NCBI GenBank assembly: GCA_029233925.1
Contig: JARGOX010000018.1
Location: 1-64,000 of the forward strand
Direction: 5' to 3'
Origin: Rhizobiaceae bacterium
GTDB lineage: Bacteria > Pseudomonadota > Alphaproteobacteria > Rhizobiales > Rhizobiaceae
DNA: 64,000 nt
This document shows positions 9,242 to 17,733 of this stretch, piece after piece. The position numbers were made by a program, and so were the translations under genes. The stretch's first letter is position 1. Each line of letters begins with the position of its first letter. The notes beneath the pieces were generated by a model, which saw only the letters and a program-made list of their open reading frames with translations, had not been told where the DNA came from and did no database searches.

Positions 9242-9393
9242 CCTGAGTTGATATGATTGCAGTGGGATCGTCGCTTACGCATACCGCAACCGATATGGGT
9301 AGGGTGATTAAATTCATTTTACCTGTGTAAATTGATCTGCTTTGATACCATAGGTCTCGTCCCACCGGGCCTGAGCGGTCACGGGCTGCGGGC

Positions 9394-9416
9394 CAGGATA
9401 TATGTCAGGATATATG
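9394..9416 (+). repeat. Tandem direct repeat before pcaD
   Basis: CAGGATATATG occurs twice in tandem (9394-9404 and 9406-9416), one base apart and therefore on the same helical face at roughly one turn spacing. It ends five bases before the AAGGAGAG ribosome site of pcaD. It may be an activator binding pair (IclR or LysR regulators often control pca genes) or merely a small duplication in the leader. Confidence 0.4.
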
Positions 9417-9433
9417 AGTGAAGGAGAGACAGA

Positions 9434-10246
9434 GTGCAATTTGCCCAGATCAATGGAATTACGCTGCATTATCAACTGATTGGTGCGCCGGAAGGCAAGC
9501 CCGTCATTGTCTTTTCCAACTCGCTTGGTACGGATTTCAGAATCTGGCGCGACGTGATTGTCAGGCTTGTTGGTGAATTTGCCATTGTCACCTACGACAA
9601 GCGTGGCCATGGATTGTCTGATCTGGGCACGTCGCCCTATACAATGGATGATCATGTGGCGGACCTTGAAGGGCTGCTTGATCACCTCAATGTCAGGAAT
9701 GCGATTGTCTGCGGCCTTTCCGTCGGCGGGGTGATTGCCCAGGGGCTCTATGCCAAGCGGCCGGAACTGGTACAGGCGCTGATCCTGTGTGATACAGCCC
9801 ACAAGATCGGCACAGCCGAGCTGTGGGACGAGCGTATCAAGATGCTGGAGTCCATTGGCCTGGAAGGCATGGCCGAGCCCGTATTGGAGCGCTGGTTTAC
9901 GGAAAAGTTCCGGACCGAGCAGCCCGGTGACCTTGCAGGCTACCGCAACATGCTCTGCCGCACACCGGCGGCGGGATATGGCGGCACCTGCGCGGCCCTG
10001 AGGGATGCGGATTATACGGCGCAGGCATCGCGTATTGCCGTGCCGACCATGTGTGTCGTGGGGGCCGAGGATCTGGCAACAACGCCGGAACTGGTTGGCG
10101 AATTGGCAAAACTCATTCCCGAATCGCGCTATCAGGTGATACCCGGTGCCGGTCATCTTCCCTGCATCGAGCAACCGGTTGTTCTTTCAGATGCCATCAA
10201 GGCCTTTGTCGATATGGTGTCGGAACCTGTCATAACGGCGCTTTAG
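9434..10246 (+). CDS. pcaD: 3-oxoadipate enol-lactonase
   Basis: A 270-residue alpha/beta-hydrolase hydrolysing 3-oxoadipate enol-lactone to 3-oxoadipate in the protocatechuate/catechol beta-ketoadipate pathway. Catalytic triad visible: S96 in the nucleophile elbow CGLSVGG, D213 in VVGAEDLATT, and H241 in GAGHLPC. The start is GTG 9434 with AAGGAG at 9421. It precedes pcaB by 87 bases, so both are likely cotranscribed. pcaC, pcaG, pcaH, pcaI and pcaJ are not visible, so the pathway is split across loci. Confidence 0.9.
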   Translation: MQFAQINGITLHYQLIGAPEGKPVIVFSNSLGTDFRIWRDVIVRLVGEFAIVTYDKRGHGLSDLGTSPYTMDDHVADLEGLLDHLNVRNAIVCGLSVGGVIAQGLYAKRPELVQALILCDTAHKIGTAELWDERIKMLESIGLEGMAEPVLERWFTEKFRTEQPGDLAGYRNMLCRTPAAGYGGTCAALRDADYTAQASRIAVPTMCVVGAEDLATTPELVGELAKLIPESRYQVIPGAGHLPCIEQPVVLSDAIKAFVDMVSEPVITAL

Positions 10247-10333
10247 ACGCTATGGAGGCGGGAACCGCTCTTGCGCCTTGCTGTGCGCCCGGTTTCTGCT
10301 GCCTGCAATTCAACAAGGCTCGGGTGAGTGAAC

Positions 10334-11410
10334 ATGAGTACATCGGTCTTTGAACACCCAATTCTCAGTGGGCTGCTTGGTGATGCGCAGATTGCCGAAT
10401 GGTTTTCCACAGAGCGTGAAATCGACGCAATGCTGCGATTTGAATCCGCCCTGGCTGTTGTGCAGGAGCAGGCGGGTGTTCTGCCTGAGGGTGCTGCAGC
10501 CTGCATCAAGCAGGCCTGTCGTCAATTCACACCGGACATGGAGGCTCTCAGGGCCGCCACCTTGCGCGATGGTGTCTGCGTGCCGGAACTGGTGCGCCAA
10601 CTGCGCGCCGCGGTAGGGGAACCCTTTTTATCGCATGTGCATTTTGCCGCGACCAGCCAGGACGTGATTGATACGGCGCTTGTTTTGCGGATGAAACCCG
10701 TCCTGGAAGACCTTGCGCTTCGCCTGGTGGCGCTGAGCGAGCAACTGGACGAGGCCAAAGGCCGTTTTGGAACAAACAGGCTGATGGGGCATACACGCAT
10801 GCAACAGGCGCTGCCCATAAGGGTCGCCGACAAGCTCGATACCTGGCGCCAGCCATTGGCGGACTTGCTGGCAAGCCTTGGTTCGGTGAAAACCAGAGTG
10901 TTGCGGTTGCAATATGGCGGCGCGGTCGGCACGCTCGACAAGCTGGGTGATAACAAGGCGGAAATCTCTGCACGGCTGGCGCTGGAACTGGGCCTTGCAA
11001 ACCAGGGATGCTGGCATACGAGCCGAGGACCCCTGGTGGAATGTGCCAATTGGCTCTCGCAGCTTTCCGGCGCCCTTGGAAAAATGGGCCAGGATGTCGC
11101 GCTGATGGCGCAAAATGAAGTCGGAGAAATAAAACTGTCCGGCAGCGGTGGTTCATCGGCCATGCCGCACAAGCAAAACCCGGTTTCGGCGGAGATCCTG
11201 GTCACGCTGTCCAGGTTCAATTCAACGCTTCTGTCCGGCATGCATGCAGCGCTTATTCACGAGAATGAGCGTTCGGGATCGGCATGGACGCTTGAATGGA
11301 TGCTGTTGCCGCAAATGGTCATGGGGTCCGCCGCCGGCCTGCGTAGCGCATCTCTGTTGCTTGGCAATATGGAACGGATCGGCACGGCCGAGGACAGTAA
11401 CGACCAATGA
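10334..11410 (+). CDS. pcaB: 3-carboxy-cis,cis-muconate cycloisomerase
   Basis: A 358-residue member of the fumarase/aspartase superfamily that lactonises 3-carboxy-cis,cis-muconate in protocatechuate breakdown. The superfamily signature GSSAMPHKQNP spans about residues 274-284, and an HFAATSQDV segment near 100-108 gives the usual first active-site region. ATG 10334 is preferred over GTG 10328 because a GGTGAG site is then well spaced. Its stop overlaps the MFS gene start by four bases (ATGA). Length is at the short end for PcaB, as in rhizobial forms. Adenylosuccinate lyase is less likely, given pcaD next door. Confidence 0.88.
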   Translation: MSTSVFEHPILSGLLGDAQIAEWFSTEREIDAMLRFESALAVVQEQAGVLPEGAAACIKQACRQFTPDMEALRAATLRDGVCVPELVRQLRAAVGEPFLSHVHFAATSQDVIDTALVLRMKPVLEDLALRLVALSEQLDEAKGRFGTNRLMGHTRMQQALPIRVADKLDTWRQPLADLLASLGSVKTRVLRLQYGGAVGTLDKLGDNKAEISARLALELGLANQGCWHTSRGPLVECANWLSQLSGALGKMGQDVALMAQNEVGEIKLSGSGGSSAMPHKQNPVSAEILVTLSRFNSTLLSGMHAALIHENERSGSAWTLEWMLLPQMVMGSAAGLRSASLLLGNMERIGTAEDSNDQ

Positions 11411-12600
11411 AGCTGAACCAACGCGCAATGGTCGTCTATTGCGGACTTTTGATGTCCATCTCGTCCTTCTCGGTGGACATCACCCTGCCGTCTTTTCCGG
11501 AAATGGCGCAGGACTTTGCGACGCCCTTTTCCTACGTGCAATGGACCGTGACGGTGTTCATTCTGGCGGTTGGCTTCGGGCAATTGTTATGGGGTGCGGC
11601 GTCGGATCGTTTTGGACGCCGGCGCACGCTTCTGACCGGTTTCATTATCCTGGCAATCGGCCAATTGCTGGCGATCCTGGCAACGACCATCAGTTGGCTT
11701 ATCATCGCTCGGGTGATGCAGGGTCTGGGCGCCGCCGCAGCGATCATCGCCAGCAGAGCCATCATACGCGATATTTCTTCAGGTCTGGAACTGGCGCGCA
11801 ATATGGCCATGGCGTCGGCGATTTTTGCAGTCGGTCCGATGCTGGCGCCCATCGTTGGCGCGGTGATTGCGGAATTTGCCGGTTGGCGGTGGATTTTTGT
11901 CGCCCTGGCCATCTGGACATTGTTGCTGATAGCCATGCTGGCGATGATGCCGGAAACCATCAGCAGGCTTGACCGGCAGGCGCTCAATCCCTCCAGGATC
12001 ATCAGCAACATGCGGCTGCTGTTTACCAATCCGCAGGCGTTTTTCTACATGGTGACATCGGCGCTGGCCACGGCCTTCATGCTGCTGGTGCTGATTGGCG
12101 CTCCGCCGGTCTATTCCAATGAATTCGGCATCACGGGCATGTATTTTGCGGCCCTGTTCGCCATTCACGGCCTGGGGATCATCGCCGGGCAGGTCATTAA
12201 TCGCCGGCTGATCAATGCGATCGGCATTGTCCCGGCGCTGATTGTCGCAAGTGTCATCATGGTTGCCAGTTCCGGTTTGTTTGTCGCTCTGGCCTACAGT
12301 GGCCACATGAGTCTTGCCCTGCTGCTGCCGCTGCTGATCCTGTGCAATATGGGCTTTGTCGTTTTCTACTCCAATGCGATCAGTCTTGTGCTGGATCCCT
12401 ATCCCTCCATGGCTGGATTCGTGGGTTCCGTATTTGGTTTTGTCACCCATATGAGCGGTGCAACGCTGGCGACCTTGCTGGTCTATTTCGGCGCCGAGGA
12501 TGCGCGCTCCCTGTCGGTGATGCTGTTTGTCATTTCCGGTGCAATTCTCGTCGCGCTATTGGTTCAACGCAGCAGAAACCCACAGATCAAAACGGCCTGA
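11407..12600 (+). CDS. MFS transporter, Bcr/CflA type
   Basis: A 397-residue inner-membrane protein with about twelve hydrophobic segments. The MFS motif A between helices 2 and 3 is clear (ASDRFGRRRTLLTG, about residues 60-73), and the N-terminus (ITLPSFPEMAQDF) matches the Bcr/CflA drug-efflux group. Translational coupling to pcaB (ATGA overlap) suggests a role tied to aromatic acids, either efflux of toxic intermediates or uptake of substrate. The family is normally an exporter, so efflux is the more conservative reading. Confidence 0.85.
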   Translation: MKLNQRAMVVYCGLLMSISSFSVDITLPSFPEMAQDFATPFSYVQWTVTVFILAVGFGQLLWGAASDRFGRRRTLLTGFIILAIGQLLAILATTISWLIIARVMQGLGAAAAIIASRAIIRDISSGLELARNMAMASAIFAVGPMLAPIVGAVIAEFAGWRWIFVALAIWTLLLIAMLAMMPETISRLDRQALNPSRIISNMRLLFTNPQAFFYMVTSALATAFMLLVLIGAPPVYSNEFGITGMYFAALFAIHGLGIIAGQVINRRLINAIGIVPALIVASVIMVASSGLFVALAYSGHMSLALLLPLLILCNMGFVVFYSNAISLVLDPYPSMAGFVGSVFGFVTHMSGATLATLLVYFGAEDARSLSVMLFVISGAILVALLVQRSRNPQIKTA

Positions 12601-12670
12601 TCGGTTTGCCGCCTGCAGCCGGTTGCATGGCCGGCGTTTGACACGAGTGAAAACAGGTGTTCTTGACCTC

Positions 12671-12708
12671 ATGTGACATTTGTCGTACGAATGCGACATC
12701 AATCACAT
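12671..12708. promoter_or_regulatory. BlaI-type operator and promoter
   Basis: A 38-bp interrupted dyad: outer arms ATGTGA/TCACAT and inner arms TGTCG/CGACA, symmetrical about the centre. A candidate -35 TTGACC lies at 12663-12668, and 17 bases on a -10 TACGAA lies at 12686-12691, inside the dyad. It ends 14 bases before the start of the BlaI-like gene, so autorepression is strongly suggested. BlaI/MecI sites usually contain TACA/TGTA, so this is a variant. Confidence 0.65.
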
Positions 12709-12722
12709 GAGGTGCATTGAAA

Positions 12723-13088
12723 ATGAAACCGTCGCCGAGCGAATTGCCGCTGCTCAAGGTTTTGTGGTCCGAAACCGAATTGAGCGCGCGGGAACTGCAT
12801 GAGCATATTGCCGTCCGTCTCGACTGGTCGCTGTCATCCACCCGCAAGACGCTGGAGCGGATGGTCGAAAAGGGCATGGTGACCTGTTCGGACAAGCATG
12901 GTGTGCGTGTCTACAGGGCGGGTATCGGAAAAATGTCGACCCTGGCAGCGCTGACACGCCAGTTCGCAGAAGCTGTTCTGGAGATTGACGGACCGATGCC
13001 TGCGTCTTCCTTTGGCGGCAGCCGCATTCTCAGTGAACAGGAACTGACCGAACTGGAAGCCTTGCTGGAGGAGAATGAGGGCAAATGA
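12723..13088 (+). CDS. BlaI/MecI/CopY-family repressor
   Basis: A 121-residue winged-helix protein. It opens with PSPSELPLLKVLW, the usual first helix of BlaI/MecI, followed by a recognition segment LDWSLSSTRKTLERMVEKGMV and a wing (GVRVYRAG). The C-terminal half would dimerise and carry the cleavage site. ATG 12723 with GAGGTG at 12709-12714 is preferred over TTG 12717. It overlaps the following membrane peptidase by four bases, the standard repressor-sensor pairing in which the M56 sensor triggers cleavage of the repressor. No beta-lactamase gene is present nearby. Confidence 0.88.
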   Translation: MKPSPSELPLLKVLWSETELSARELHEHIAVRLDWSLSSTRKTLERMVEKGMVTCSDKHGVRVYRAGIGKMSTLAALTRQFAEAVLEIDGPMPASSFGGSRILSEQELTELEALLEENEGK

Positions 13089-14452
13089 CCATCCTCGTTA
13101 CACTGCTTTTCAGTCTTGTATGGGGCGCCCTGGTCTGGCTCGTGCAAGCACTTGTGGCGCGCGGGATGCGCGCTGATCTGCACACCCCGCCCACCTGTCT
13201 GGCGCTGATTGCCACCATTGCCCTGCCCAGTTTGGTGGCAGGACTGCCCTTGCCCGACCTGGGTGGTGAGGCCGAAGGCACTGTGATGATGATGGCGCAG
13301 GTGAATCAGGGTCTGGGACAATTGACAGCGCCGATCAACCCTTGGGCCGGCGGTTCAAACGGGATAGCCGTTTCATGGGTTGGTCCGGTGATCGTTGCCC
13401 TCTATCTGGCCGGGCTGGCCTTTCATCTTTTCAAGACCGCCCGCGCCTGTCTTGAACTGAGCCGTTGCGTCAAAACAGCTTCACGTCTTGACGGGATTTC
13501 GAGCCGCTGGCCCCTGTTGCTTACGCAACAAAACGTTGCACCCTTTGCCTTTGGCGGACGTCGTGCGGTGATCGTCATTCCGGCAGTCTTTGCCGCTGTG
13601 TTGCGGCAAGACAATCTGGCTCTGATCGTTGCGCATGAGGAGGAGCATCTGCGTCATGGCGATCCGCGAATGGCCCTGATTCTGTCCTTGGTATCCGGCC
13701 TGTTCTGGTTCAACCCGGCATTGCGCCATCTCGTCAGTTGCTGGCATCAATCGTGTGAATTGCGCGCAGACGCAGCAGCGCTGAAGGGCAAAACGGCAAT
13801 CGAGCGCAAAGCCTATGCCAGGACATTGCTGGACGCGCTGCGCCTGGCTTCCGGTGTACATCCAATTGGCCTTTCAGTCTCATTTTTAACCGGCAAAACA
13901 GGGAGTTTACACATGCGTCTTTGCAGAATTTTGAAAGATGGACCCGTCACCAAAGCAGGCGGCTCCGGCAGCCTTGCTCTGCGCGCCGGCATTGCCGGTC
14001 TGGCGCTGCTGGGCAGCGTCGCGGCCATGAGCATTGCCATAGCCGAACCGAATAATCATGGGCCCTTGCTGGTCAAGGGCGGCAAGATGACCGTGCCATT
14101 CGGGATCAAGCGGGCCGATGGCACCATCCACAAGGGCGTAGATATTCGCGCTGAAAAAGGCGCACCGATTGCTGCACCGGGTGATGGAGTGGTGATCGAG
14201 GCAACAGACCTTTTCCGGGGCGAATGGCGTTATGGCAAGACCGTTGCGTTGCAGCTGGATGATGACCTTATTGTCTGGTTCGCCCATCTTGATACCTATG
14301 CGGTCAAGGCCGGGGACAGGATCAGAAAGGGCCAGGTTTTTGCGACGATCGGCAATAGTGGTCTTTCAACGCGGGCGCATCTGCATATTGAGGCCTTCAG
14401 GGACAGGGGACGGCAACGAATTGATCCGATGGACGTCTTGAGCGGCTTGTAA
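13085..14452 (+). CDS. M56/M23 fusion metallopeptidase (BlaR1-like sensor)
   Basis: A 455-residue membrane protein fusing two peptidase domains. N-terminal part: several transmembrane segments and an M56 (BlaR1/MecR1) zinc site HEEEH at 184-188 with downstream CELRAD (224-229), on the cytosolic side in this family. After a transmembrane segment near 300-320, an M23 LytM/peptidoglycan endopeptidase domain follows with H349, D353 (HKGVD), H401 and HLH 432-434, all metal-site residues intact, so an active periplasmic enzyme or cell-wall ligand sensor is possible. The usual penicillin-binding sensor domain is replaced. It likely reports envelope status to the coupled BlaI repressor. Confidence 0.88.
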   Translation: MTILVTLLFSLVWGALVWLVQALVARGMRADLHTPPTCLALIATIALPSLVAGLPLPDLGGEAEGTVMMMAQVNQGLGQLTAPINPWAGGSNGIAVSWVGPVIVALYLAGLAFHLFKTARACLELSRCVKTASRLDGISSRWPLLLTQQNVAPFAFGGRRAVIVIPAVFAAVLRQDNLALIVAHEEEHLRHGDPRMALILSLVSGLFWFNPALRHLVSCWHQSCELRADAAALKGKTAIERKAYARTLLDALRLASGVHPIGLSVSFLTGKTGSLHMRLCRILKDGPVTKAGGSGSLALRAGIAGLALLGSVAAMSIAIAEPNNHGPLLVKGGKMTVPFGIKRADGTIHKGVDIRAEKGAPIAAPGDGVVIEATDLFRGEWRYGKTVALQLDDDLIVWFAHLDTYAVKAGDRIRKGQVFATIGNSGLSTRAHLHIEAFRDRGRQRIDPMDVLSGL

Positions 14453-14529
14453 ACATCGGCGAATGTCTCATAAATGGGCCTTGGTTTTTCAAAGGCCGCC
14501 CATTGACTGCGGCAGGAGTGTATTTTCAA

Positions 14530-14967
14530 ATGTTTGATCCCAAAGACCCTTCGCTGAGCAAGCGCAAGAAACTGGTGCTGGAATTCATGGACGGGGTCCT
14601 GCACGGGGATCGGCTGGACATGCTCGATACCCATGTGCGTGCTGACTATATCCAGCACACGCCGGGCATCGGTCAGGGCCGCGAAGGCATTCGGAAATAT
14701 TTTGAGGAAGTCTCCTCCAAACGGCCAAACAGGACGGTGTGGCGTCCCGTCATGATGGTGGAAGAGGGCGATATTGTCGTGCTCTTCAAGTGGCTGCCGC
14801 ATGCCTGGATTGCCGATTTCATGCGCTTTGACGAGAATGATCTGCTGGCCGAGCACTGGGATGTGGTTCAGGCCTGGAGCGATGGATCTCCAAAGCCTGA
14901 GGACCTGGGCACGCAGGATCTCGGGCGTTTCAAAAAGCTCTTCAACCTGCCGGACGATGGAAGATAA
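14530..14967 (+). CDS. SnoaL/NTF2-like protein
   Basis: A 145-residue single-domain alpha+beta-cone protein. Helices KKLVLEFMDGVLHGDRLDML, then DYIQHTPGIGQGREGIRKYF and a terminal strand set, match the SnoaL-like polyketide-cyclase/isomerase group, whose typical HxP motif is present (QHTPG). ATG 14530 with AGGAGTG upstream was chosen over the TTG at 14503. It lies 20 bases before the VOC-family gene in the same direction, so the two are probably cotranscribed. Substrate unknown. Confidence 0.78.
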   Translation: MFDPKDPSLSKRKKLVLEFMDGVLHGDRLDMLDTHVRADYIQHTPGIGQGREGIRKYFEEVSSKRPNRTVWRPVMMVEEGDIVVLFKWLPHAWIADFMRFDENDLLAEHWDVVQAWSDGSPKPEDLGTQDLGRFKKLFNLPDDGR

Positions 14968-14986
14968 ACCCCTTGAGGCTGTAAAA

Positions 14987-15340
14987 ATGACCGTCAAGCG
15001 CATCGTCCCCAATTTCCGCATGGAAAACCCTGAAGAGTCCAAGGCCTTTTATGAAGGTGTATTTGGTCTCGACATCGCCATGAACCTTGGTTGGATCATC
15101 ACTTTTTCCTCCGACCAACCAACGACACCGCAAATCAGCATCGCATCCGAGGGCGGCTCGGGAACCCGGGTTCCAGCCGTATCCATCGAAGTGGACGATG
15201 TTGATGAGGCCTACCGGAAAGCCCGGGAATTCGGCGCGGACATAGTCTATGAGTTGACGGATGAAGTTTGGGGTGTTCGACGTTTCTATGTGCGCGATCC
15301 AGGCGGAATGATACTGAATGTCCTGGCGCATCTGTCGTGA
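14987..15340 (+). CDS. VOC-family (glyoxalase/bleomycin-resistance-like) protein
   Basis: A 117-residue vicinal-oxygen-chelate protein of two beta-alpha-beta-beta-beta modules. N-terminal VPNFRMENPEESKAFYEGVFGL and C-terminal RRFYVRDPGGMILNVL are standard for the superfamily. The expected metal residues are partial: the N-terminal His is replaced by Asn/Pro, so a role in binding rather than catalysis is possible. A start at 14957 exists but would overlap the previous gene; TTGAGG upstream supports 14987. Confidence 0.8.
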   Translation: MTVKRIVPNFRMENPEESKAFYEGVFGLDIAMNLGWIITFSSDQPTTPQISIASEGGSGTRVPAVSIEVDDVDEAYRKAREFGADIVYELTDEVWGVRRFYVRDPGGMILNVLAHLS

Positions 15341-15457
15341 TGCCTGCAGCGGCACCGTCCGGCCCAATCGGTCCGGCGGCATCACACCTGCAATGAAAGC
15401 CAACAGGCTGCGTGGAGTCCAACGGTGGCTCCCGTTGAACAGGGATGATGACCCTGC

Positions 15458-17476
15458 TCATTGGGAATGCTTGCGCTGATAAATCAGTATTGTACCCGTT
15501 GGCATTATCTTCTTCGTCAGTTCCGTGCCGCCTCCCAACGGTTGCAGCACAGCGCTGACTGGTTCAGACAGAGGTATGGACTCGATATCGGCAAATCCAA
15601 GCGCCAGCGGCTCCAGCGTTTCTGTTGAAATGGAACCCACCAGTATGGGCGTGGTGCTGGTATCTCGGGCAATCTGACTGCCAATCTGATTGATCGTAGA
15701 CCAAAGCCTGAGCACCAAGCGCTTTGGCGAATCCTCTGCCGGCGCTCTGGTCATGACAACAATGGGAGCCTGGCCTTCATTGTAACGGGCAAGGGTTGCA
15801 CGATCGGAAAGGGGCTGGTTTGAGGGCAGGGTCGTTTCAAGGAACCTTGAGAAGGCCGAATAGGTATCTTCATTCCAGCCCAATTGCGATAGCCGCGTTT
15901 TCAGGTCGGCAATGGGAACAGCAGTCTGGATATCGAGTTTCTCCCCGGCATCGCCTTCGAACGTCACGCGCCGGTCCGGCAATGCCTGCCAGCCGCCGTT
16001 GATCCATTCTTCAAACGGAACGGAAAGCGCAATGGGCCTGTAGGCATAGGCTTTGGTCCATTTGAGGGCGTTCTGATCGTAGTTTACCGCAAGAGCCGCC
16101 AGGAACACAAAGATCAACATTGCCGACAGCAATGGGCCTTGAAGGTGGAGCGTACGGTTGCGCAGAAAATAGGCCAGAGCGGCGACGATGGACAGGCCAA
16201 ACAGGACGCCTGCCAGAACATCGCTGGGCCAGTGCGCTCCCACATAGACGCGGGAAAGCGCGATCGAGCCGATCAGCGCCAGGGCTGCAAAATAGACCGA
16301 GAGACGGGCTCTTATTCTCAGATTGTGTGCAAGAAGGACAGCGATGATGCCGAAAATCACCGCCGAGTGTGTCGCATGGCCGCTTGGAAAGCTGAACGAT
16401 TCGGCACCCGTGTAGAGAGCCGTCGGTCTTGCCCGGTGGACAAGGGTTTTCATGAGGGGCACGAAGACTGTCGAAGATGCAATTGCCAGCGTCACACTGG
16501 CGGCAATTTTCCAATGGCGATGGAACAGGATCCAGACGATCAGTGCGAGCGACAGGACGGTGAGAACCCGTGAATCACCCATCATGGTCACGAAGACCAT
16601 GACCTCATCGGCAGTCGTGTTGCGCAGGCTCTGGACAAAACGGCTGATGGCACTGTCGGCTGCGGACAATTGTGGATCGAACAGGACGTTCAGCAGAATC
16701 GCCACAAATCCGACAAAAAGCCCGACAATCGCAATGGACCAGGTCATTGAGGCAACGAGGCCGGTTTCGTTTTTCAATATCGAAATGCCGAATTTGACAG
16801 CACGGTTTTGAGACTGGTCGGCGCGGCTGATCAGGTGTTCGCGCAACCTGTTGAGGCGTGGCAGGAGCAGGATCAGAACGAGCTTGGTCAAATACCAGAA
16901 TGCCAGCAGCCCGACCAGCACCAGCGCCATCAGCATGACCAGCCGGGGATTGGCCTGCCAGTATCGCGACAGGCCCCGCCCGGCAATGATTCCCGGCGCA
17001 AGGTGCACAATGGCCCAAGCAAATGCGGAAACCGTATTGATGATGCTGAAGGTTTTCACATTCATGCCCATCATGCCGGCGATGCCGGGCACGATGGATT
17101 TGATGGCCGGCAGGAAGCGGGCAATGAAAATGCTCTTTGCGCCGTGTCTGGCAAAAAACGCCTGGCCGCTGTCGATGAGAAATGTGTAGCGGCTGAACGG
17201 CCATATCGATTTCAGCCTTTCGCGATAGGTATGGCCGATCCAGTAGGACATGAAATCCCCGACCACGGCCCCCAGGGTGGTGAAAAGGAAAATTGGCCAG
17301 AAAGACAAGGTGCCAGAACCGATCAGGGCTCCGGCGCCAACAAGCACGACGGTGCTGGGCATGAAAAGACCGACAACAAACAGCGCCTCAAGCAATGAGA
17401 TGAGGAACACGACGCCGATCGCCAGACCTGGGTGAGTGCCCAGAAAATCGACAAGGGGAGCAAGATATGACGTCAT
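15458..17476 (-). CDS. DedA-PAP2-LssY fusion membrane protein
   Basis: A 672-residue inner-membrane protein with three parts. Residues 1-210: DedA/VTT family, with the conserved helix motif GALIGSG and the FFARHG...RFLPAIKSIVPGIAG signature, a family now linked to lipid-carrier flipping. Residues 250-440: PAP2 phosphatase with K343...RP351, PSGH 364-367, and SR 408-409...H415...D419, all catalytic residues present. Residues 480-672: soluble LssY-C-like domain. The combination suggests undecaprenyl-pyrophosphate or lipid-phosphate dephosphorylation coupled to flipping. It stands alone and is convergent with the VOC gene. Confidence 0.88.
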   Translation of the reverse strand: MTSYLAPLVDFLGTHPGLAIGVVFLISLLEALFVVGLFMPSTVVLVGAGALIGSGTLSFWPIFLFTTLGAVVGDFMSYWIGHTYRERLKSIWPFSRYTFLIDSGQAFFARHGAKSIFIARFLPAIKSIVPGIAGMMGMNVKTFSIINTVSAFAWAIVHLAPGIIAGRGLSRYWQANPRLVMLMALVLVGLLAFWYLTKLVLILLLPRLNRLREHLISRADQSQNRAVKFGISILKNETGLVASMTWSIAIVGLFVGFVAILLNVLFDPQLSAADSAISRFVQSLRNTTADEVMVFVTMMGDSRVLTVLSLALIVWILFHRHWKIAASVTLAIASSTVFVPLMKTLVHRARPTALYTGAESFSFPSGHATHSAVIFGIIAVLLAHNLRIRARLSVYFAALALIGSIALSRVYVGAHWPSDVLAGVLFGLSIVAALAYFLRNRTLHLQGPLLSAMLIFVFLAALAVNYDQNALKWTKAYAYRPIALSVPFEEWINGGWQALPDRRVTFEGDAGEKLDIQTAVPIADLKTRLSQLGWNEDTYSAFSRFLETTLPSNQPLSDRATLARYNEGQAPIVVMTRAPAEDSPKRLVLRLWSTINQIGSQIARDTSTTPILVGSISTETLEPLALGFADIESIPLSEPVSAVLQPLGGGTELTKKIMPTGTILIYQRKHSQ

Positions 17477-17487
17477 TTCATCGGACT

Positions 17488-17649
17488 TTAAATAATGGAA
17501 TCGAAGGCAGGCGACACGCGCAAACCCGGGTGGTTATCAGACAACTTCAAGTCAGCTCTGTGAATATCCGCAATGGCCTTGACGAGACAGAGTCCGAGGC
17601 CGGAACCGGGTGACGTGCGCGACCTTTCCAGCCGATAGAGCGGTACATG
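17488..17649 (-). pseudogene. Remnant of sensor histidine kinase C-terminus
   Basis: The minus-strand reading shows YRLERSRTSPGSGLGLCLVKAIADIHRADLKLSDNHPGLRV, split here as YRLERSRTSPGSGLGLC plus its continuation: the G2 box and end of a HATPase_c domain. Upstream sequence bears no relation to a kinase, and no H-box or transmembrane part exists, so only the last 50-odd residues remain. It is a decayed or rearranged two-component kinase gene between the DedA fusion and the MerR gene. Confidence 0.7.
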
Positions 17650-17733
17650 ATCAAATGGTTCTATTTTAAGACAATCCGCAGTGTACGCCTCATGCGGTGG
17701 TTCATGGCAAGCCACATTCAAGTCATTTCCGTC

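Noticed and set aside
9314-10174. 286-codon minus-strand open frame
   Set aside because: Lies opposite pcaD; the enol-lactonase triad is on the plus strand.
12663-12708. Beta-lactam resistance locus
   Set aside because: The BlaI/BlaR-like pair lacks a penicillin-binding sensor domain and no beta-lactamase gene is nearby.
16139-16573. Plus-strand frame opposite the PAP2 domain
   Set aside because: Charged, low-complexity reading against a membrane protein; a shadow.
17488-17721. Functional 77-residue gene
   Set aside because: Only the last part of a HATPase domain is present and the upstream half is unrelated sequence, so it is listed as a remnant.
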